Position numbers and translations under genes: made by a program | The notes under the pieces: model-generated | The model's database searches: none | What the model was told of the DNA's origin: nothing | What the model saw: only the letters and a program-made list of their open reading frames with translations | In this document: positions 59,703 to 64,000 of the stretch, one piece after another | How positions within the stretch are numbered: the first letter of the stretch is position 1 | Layout of the letters: every line of letters starts with the position of its first letter | Source: Anastrepha obliqua | Taxonomy: Eukaryota; Arthropoda; Insecta; Diptera; Tephritidae | DNA length: 64,000 nt | Assembly (NCBI RefSeq): GCF_027943255.1 | Contig: NC_072893.1 | Location: 128,339,784 to 128,403,783, forward strand | Direction of reading: 5' to 3'

Positions 59703-61124
59703 ATGGAGATTAACTTACCACGAACTAAGAGGGCAGCTCCATATAGGAATTGGGTATCCACTCATCCGCGGAACGGCGGAATTGGTGGCCACCCAAGTAC
59801 TATGTGGAGAGTACCGTACCGACAACCTGGCAGGAGGTATAAAATGCATTTCATCGCAATGTGGAGGTTAACAAAGGATCTCTCTGCTCGAGGTAATCCA
59901 CTTTCGGGAAATCCTCCCGTCGAGCAATCGACGGCTCGGGCATCGTATGTTCAGGCCCGAACCCTACATTCCCCTATGACCGGAACTGACACCCAGGGTT
60001 CCGGAGGAAGCGCCCTAATAGTGGTGAAACATGGCACATTGGCTATGCCAATGGAGAGCCGAGTGAGTGTGAGCAATATACCGTCGTCGAAACGATCTGA
60101 AGCAACTGAACAAGTTATGGAGGATGTGGAGATGGCGGACAATCTCTCAGTAGACTCAGACGGATCTTTGGTACCGACTAAGACTTTGACAACGGTTAAA
60201 CCTGGTGTGAATCAGGTAAGTACCGGTAAAAAGACTGAAGTTATTGGAGAGTCGAACGCAGGTGTTGGTCTAACCGCAAGGCAGATCAAACGAAGAAGAC
60301 AGAAGGCGAGGCAAGCCGAAGCACTAGCTAAGGCAAGGACTCAAGCTCCGTCAACTTCGATACCTGTAACGGAAACGGGAAAGCGTGGCAGAACAGAAGA
60401 TTCCTCTGTAGCGCTGCGCTCTACCGGAAACGAAACGGGGTCTGTGCCAACGACCGGGAAGAGGAGAAAGGCAAAGAAGAGGAAAGTCGAGAGACGGAAT
60501 TCGGAAATGCCTGCATCCTCGACCCAATCCAAGGCAGACAAACCTTTGCCTGATAAGGCAGAGGCTATGGGACCTCAAATGTCGAATGACACTCTTCCGT
60601 CAACGTCTGGCGAATCATTCGCGAGAATGGCCGCAAAGGTAATGACGGTGGAGATACATACCGACAAACAAGATGGTCTACTGTCCAAAGGGCAACAAGA
60701 CTATCTTGACAGCTATCTTTGGAAAGCTATCGGTAAGTCGAAAGACGCGCCGACTTTCGAGGGGAAAAGTGTGGTGGACGGCATCGTAAAGGTGCACTGT
60801 TCCAATGCTTTTTCCCGCGAATGTTCATTCTTGTTGAGAGTAGCAAAGAAAGGAGGGCTCTGGATTCCGGGGCCTTCCTGTAATTCAGCAGAACTCCTCA
60901 CACGCATCCGTGTTCAGAACAAGGATCTTGACACGACTCTCTGGAGAGTATACTCGTGCACCAGGCAGAAATCCGCTACCACTTCGGAGGTGGGTTCTCA
61001 CCTAGTACTGGGTATCGATCTTGGGTCCCTCAAGGTTCTTAAGTCGAAGTACGGGTGCCGTCCTCACCTACATCTGGGGCGAATCTACTTCCGCGTCCAG
61101 GATAAGGTGGAGGACAAAGCGTAA
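59703..61124 (+). CDS. LINE ORF1 (gag-like nucleic-acid-binding protein), 473 aa
   Basis: The frame is uninterrupted from ATG at 59703 to the stop at 61122. Residues 190-300 are very basic (QIKRRRQKARQAEALAKART; GKRRKAKKRKVERR), fitting RNA binding and nuclear entry. The C-terminal third, with DYLDSYLWKAIG, WIPGPSCNSAELLTRI and GSHLVLGIDLGSLKVL to GCRPHLHLGRIYFRVQ, resembles the DUF4780-type domain found in insect LINE ORF1 proteins (from memory). No CCHC zinc knuckle is visible, although many relatives have them. ORF2 follows at once. The protein is likely a chaperone for the element's RNA. Confidence 0.75.
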   Translation: MEINLPRTKRAAPYRNWVSTHPRNGGIGGHPSTMWRVPYRQPGRRYKMHFIAMWRLTKDLSARGNPLSGNPPVEQSTARASYVQARTLHSPMTGTDTQGSGGSALIVVKHGTLAMPMESRVSVSNIPSSKRSEATEQVMEDVEMADNLSVDSDGSLVPTKTLTTVKPGVNQVSTGKKTEVIGESNAGVGLTARQIKRRRQKARQAEALAKARTQAPSTSIPVTETGKRGRTEDSSVALRSTGNETGSVPTTGKRRKAKKRKVERRNSEMPASSTQSKADKPLPDKAEAMGPQMSNDTLPSTSGESFARMAAKVMTVEIHTDKQDGLLSKGQQDYLDSYLWKAIGKSKDAPTFEGKSVVDGIVKVHCSNAFSRECSFLLRVAKKGGLWIPGPSCNSAELLTRIRVQNKDLDTTLWRVYSCTRQKSATTSEVGSHLVLGIDLGSLKVLKSKYGCRPHLHLGRIYFRVQDKVEDKA

Positions 61125-61138
61125 ATATACTCAGTCTC

Positions 61139-61886
61139 ATGACTGAAGTAATACTTACACAGATAAATCTGCAGCATAGCAAAGCGTCTACGGCTCTCTT
61201 GTGCCGTAGGCATGCAAAACTGCAAACAAATCCACACATAATACTTATACAAGAACCATGGGTATGTCACAAGCGTATCTGTGGTCTAGGTGCTATGTCG
61301 TGGGGACAAATACTTCATTGTGAAGGGAATGTGAGACAGCGAGGTTGATCGAACACACGATGTTAAAAGAGCTATGGTCCGGAGATATCGTTGCTGCAAA
61401 AATAAAATACTTGAAAATGGGAACAGTGTCGAAGCTATCATAGTTTCGGCCTACCTACCCTACGACTCTTTACAGCCACATCCTTCGAGGGAGCTAAGAG
61501 AAGTGGTCAAGTATGCAGAATCCAATAATCTGGGGCTAATAGTGGGCTGTGATGCAAATTCACAGAACATTGTGTGGGGAAGCAGCAAATGCAACCCCAG
61601 AGGTCTCAAGTTACTGGATTTTATCCTGTCATCCGATTTGGTCATTCAAAACACTGGTAACAAACCAACTTTTATGACCAGAAGAAGACAAGAGGTGATT
61701 GATTTAACACTTACCAATAGGTCAGTTGGAAATCAAATCAACCGATGGCGAGTTTTGGAAGAGGACTATCTTTCTGATCATCGTCTTATCGAATTCCGAC
61801 TGGGAATTGACACAATATCAGTACCTTCCGGTAGGAATCCTCGAAATGTGGACTGGGACAGGTATAGTGAGCTTATAACAAAGTGA
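61139..61886 (+). pseudogene. LINE ORF2, endonuclease part, frameshifted
   Basis: The start TEVILTQINLQHSKASTALL and IILIQEPWV are endonuclease motifs. The frame is lost near 61346 and resumes at about 61400 with LENGNSVEAIIVSAYLPYDS, VGCDANSQNIVWGSS, and SDHRLIEFRLGID. A TGA after ELITK (61885) interrupts it again. At least two lesions are present. Confidence 0.75.
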
Positions 61887-61959
61887 TTACCAAACCTGAA
61901 AAAACTCAAATCAGCAGAAATGATTGAAGATGCTACTAAGAAATTAGAAGGAACTTAAT

Positions 61960-64000
61960 CAATTGCTTTGAGGAACTGTGCCCACTCAGGCAAAGCAGAC
62001 GGGGGAAAGCGGTTCCTTGGTGGAACCCTGAACTGTCGAAGCTTCGTGTACGGTCCAGGAAACTTCTTAATAAGGCCTTGAAGACCAAAACGGAAGAGGA
62101 CTGGGCTAATCATCGACTTACACAGAGAGAATATAAGAAAAAAGTACGGAAAGCCAAACTTGAATCCTATAGAAGTTTCTGCAGTAACGTCGAAGAAATG
62201 AGGGAAACAGCGAGACTTTGTAAGGTCCTTCATCTAGACCGCTCAGTAAGGCTGGATTCCATTCGAAAACCTGATGGTTCATACACCATTTCCAAATTGG
62301 AAACGTTTAATGCTCTACTCGAAACCCATTTTCTGGGTAGCAGAACTCTCTCTGAAGTAGAGAGTGGCATGAACAATAACGGTAGCAACGGTGGAACCTC
62401 TAGGTACAACTGGTATATTGCTAGTCGGATAGGTACAAGGGAATCGATAAGGTTTTCCTTATCTTCCTTTGAGAACTTTAAGTCCCCTGGACCCGACGGA
62501 ATATATCCAGCAATGCTTACAAAAGGAGGAGACAGGCTGATTGAGGCCCTGAAAAGGATCTTCACAGCCTGTCTTGCATTTGGTTATATACCATTCCAAT
62601 GGCGACGCGTAAGAGTAGTATTTATTCCGAAACCAGGAAAAGATGATTATTCCCTAGCAAAAAGTTTTAGACCAATCAGTTTGACATCGTTCATGCTGAA
62701 AAGTCTGGAACGAGTGGTGGAGAAACATATTCGAGTGAGGGTATTGCCGAGAAGTCCACTTAGTAGAAATCAACACGCTTACCAGAGTGGAAAATCATGT
62801 GAATCAGCCTTACACGATCTTGTTAGCAAGATTGAAGCTGGGCTGGAAGCTGACGAATACACAATGGGCGTGTTCGTGGACATTGAGGGGGCTTTTGATA
62901 ATGCCACTTTCGGCTCGATATGTTCTTCTGCCGAACGACACGGAGTTAATCAAGCCATTATAAAATTGATATATTCCATGCTCTCTGTGAGGCTGTTAAC
63001 CGCTGGTGGGAGCAGTGACGAACAAATCACAGTCAGGGCCAAGCAAGGATGTCCCCAAGGGGGTGTTCTTTCTCCGCTGCTGTGGTGCTTCGTCGTAGAC
63101 TCTCTATTAGTGGAGATGCAGGAACTCGGCTTTCACGTCCAAGCATATGCGGACGACGTCTGTGCGCTAACATCGGATAAATCCTTAAGGAGGCTGTGCA
63201 CGAAAGTGCAGAGGATTCTTGACAAAATCGATGACTGGTGAATGAAACAAGGAAATTGGATGGACTCAGTCTTCCAACACTGAAAGGTGTGACACTTGGT
63301 CTTTCCAACGAAGTTAAACATCTAGGAGTAATCTTGGATAAGAAACTGACTTGGGAGACACACGTTTCACTGAAGGTGAATCGTGCATTGAAGATTTTTC
63401 AGCAATGCCGAAGAGCCTTTGGCAAAACCTGGGGTCTGAAACCTGCTGTGGTCCTATGGATATACACAGCACTTATCAGACCAATCATCACTTACGCTTC
63501 TGTGGTCTGGTGGCGACGGAGCATGGTTAAGTCCACAATCGGGGAACTATACAGGCTGCAAAGAAGTGTATGTTTATGCATCACGGGTGCCATGAGTACA
63601 ACCTCTGGTGATGCCCTAAATGCTACGCTTGATTTGCTCCCCCTGGATCTTAAGATACAACAGGAAGCAATAAAAGCAATGTGTATACTCCATAAATATG
63701 GTTTCTGGCACGAAGATGGAACTTCGGGACACAGAGAAATCTTTAAGTTGCTGTCGGAGCAGTATCCACTGTTTTTAGCACCTAAAGATGACCTGATGCC
63801 CACAGTTTCATTTGGAAGGAAATTTGATGTCAGATTTCCATTGCGTGAGCAATGGAGCAATCCAGAATGCATTCAGGGAGGTTTGACGGATATTTTCTTT
63901 ACCGATGGGTCCAAGAATGAAATAGGGTCTGGAGCCGCATGGTACTTAAACGATAGTAATAAGTATCACTATGCTATGGGGGGAATGGCAACTGTTTTCC
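61960..64000 (+). pseudogene. LINE ORF2, reverse transcriptase and RNase H part, broken and cut
   Basis: The frame VPWWNPELSKLRVRSRKL leads into 62078-63241, which has SPGPDGIYPAMLTKGGDRLI, SFRPISLTSFMLKSLERVVE, NQHAYQSGKSCESALHDLV, motif A VFVDIEGAFDN with its aspartate, QGCPQGGVLSPLLW and QAYADDVCAL. A stop after KIDDW (63239-63241) and loss of some bases shift the frame. The thumb (KHLGVILDKKLTWETHVSLK) and RNase H (FFTDGSKNEIGSGAAWYL) continue in another frame to the window edge. Confidence 0.78.

Larger units (their letters stand above)
59590..64000 (+). mobile_element. LOA-type LINE, ORF1 intact, ORF2 broken, cut by window edge
   Basis: This two-ORF non-LTR element reads rightward and leaves the window. 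ORF1 (59703-61124) is intact. ORF2 starts at 61139, 14 nt after the ORF1 stop codon. It shows an apurinic-type endonuclease, a reverse transcriptase with VFVDIEGAFDN and AYADDV, and the beginning of RNase H (FFTDGSKNEIGSGAAWYLND, about 63896). ORF2 has several shifts, an in-frame TGA at 61885 and a deletion just after 63240, so this copy cannot be autonomous. The 5' boundary near 59590 is a guess; no duplication could be checked because the 3' end is outside. Confidence 0.82.

Overview
The window reads as euchromatic DNA of a higher fly. Genes have short introns (58-90 nt is common) with GT-AG junctions, the spacers are AT-rich, and every protein recognised has a close Drosophila counterpart. 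A tephritid fruit fly is my best guess. That guess rests on the style of the interspersed repeats and is an inference, not a measurement.

Eight host genes are supported, with exon junctions worked out by hand. From left to right they are: the N-terminal exon of Merlin (-, cut by the window edge); a small nuclear-looking protein with a FAM104/VCF-like C-terminus (-); Cdc42 (+, complete, 3 exons); the mitochondrial tRNA threonylcarbamoyl transferase Qri7/OSGEPL1 (-, 4 exons); an ACBD3/GCP60-like Golgi protein with ACB and GOLD domains (-, 4 exons); domeless, the JAK/STAT cytokine receptor (+, 4 exons); the AP-1/2 beta-adaptin (-, 6 exons); and a CAT-type (SLC7) cationic amino acid transporter (-, at least 11 exons, start exon not found). 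From memory, several of these lie together on the Drosophila melanogaster X chromosome near 18D-F, so the block is probably conserved synteny. They form no operon or single pathway. They are housekeeping, trafficking and signalling genes that happen to be neighbours.

The spaces between genes are filled with mobile elements in several nested layers. At 3.2-6.0 kb an I-type LINE sits inside a mariner remnant and is flanked by a 183-bp direct repeat. At 12.0-15.1 kb a LINE with a 2A-like motif and a zinc finger sits inside an older LINE. At 28.5-30.7 kb there is a LOA/R1-like LINE with one 706-codon open frame but a mutated catalytic aspartate. At 31.2-32.5 kb a Tigger/pogo element carries a SINE. 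At 48.4-49.3 kb and 51.2-51.7 kb there are mariner remnants, the second followed at once by a tRNA-headed retroposon with its own target-site duplication. The right end (59.6-64 kb) is a further LOA-like LINE with an intact ORF1 and a broken ORF2 that runs off the window.

The long gaps at 24.97-28.1, 36.9-43.4 and 52.4-58.5 kb are AT-rich and show no gene I can defend. No CRISPR array, rRNA or functional tRNA gene is visible. I found no wholly new gene system. The most unusual points are the 183-bp duplication around a LINE, the 2A-like motif next to a zinc finger at the LINE 5' end, a short repeat family sharing that LINE's 5' sequence, and a tandemly repeated tyrosine motif in the domeless tail.
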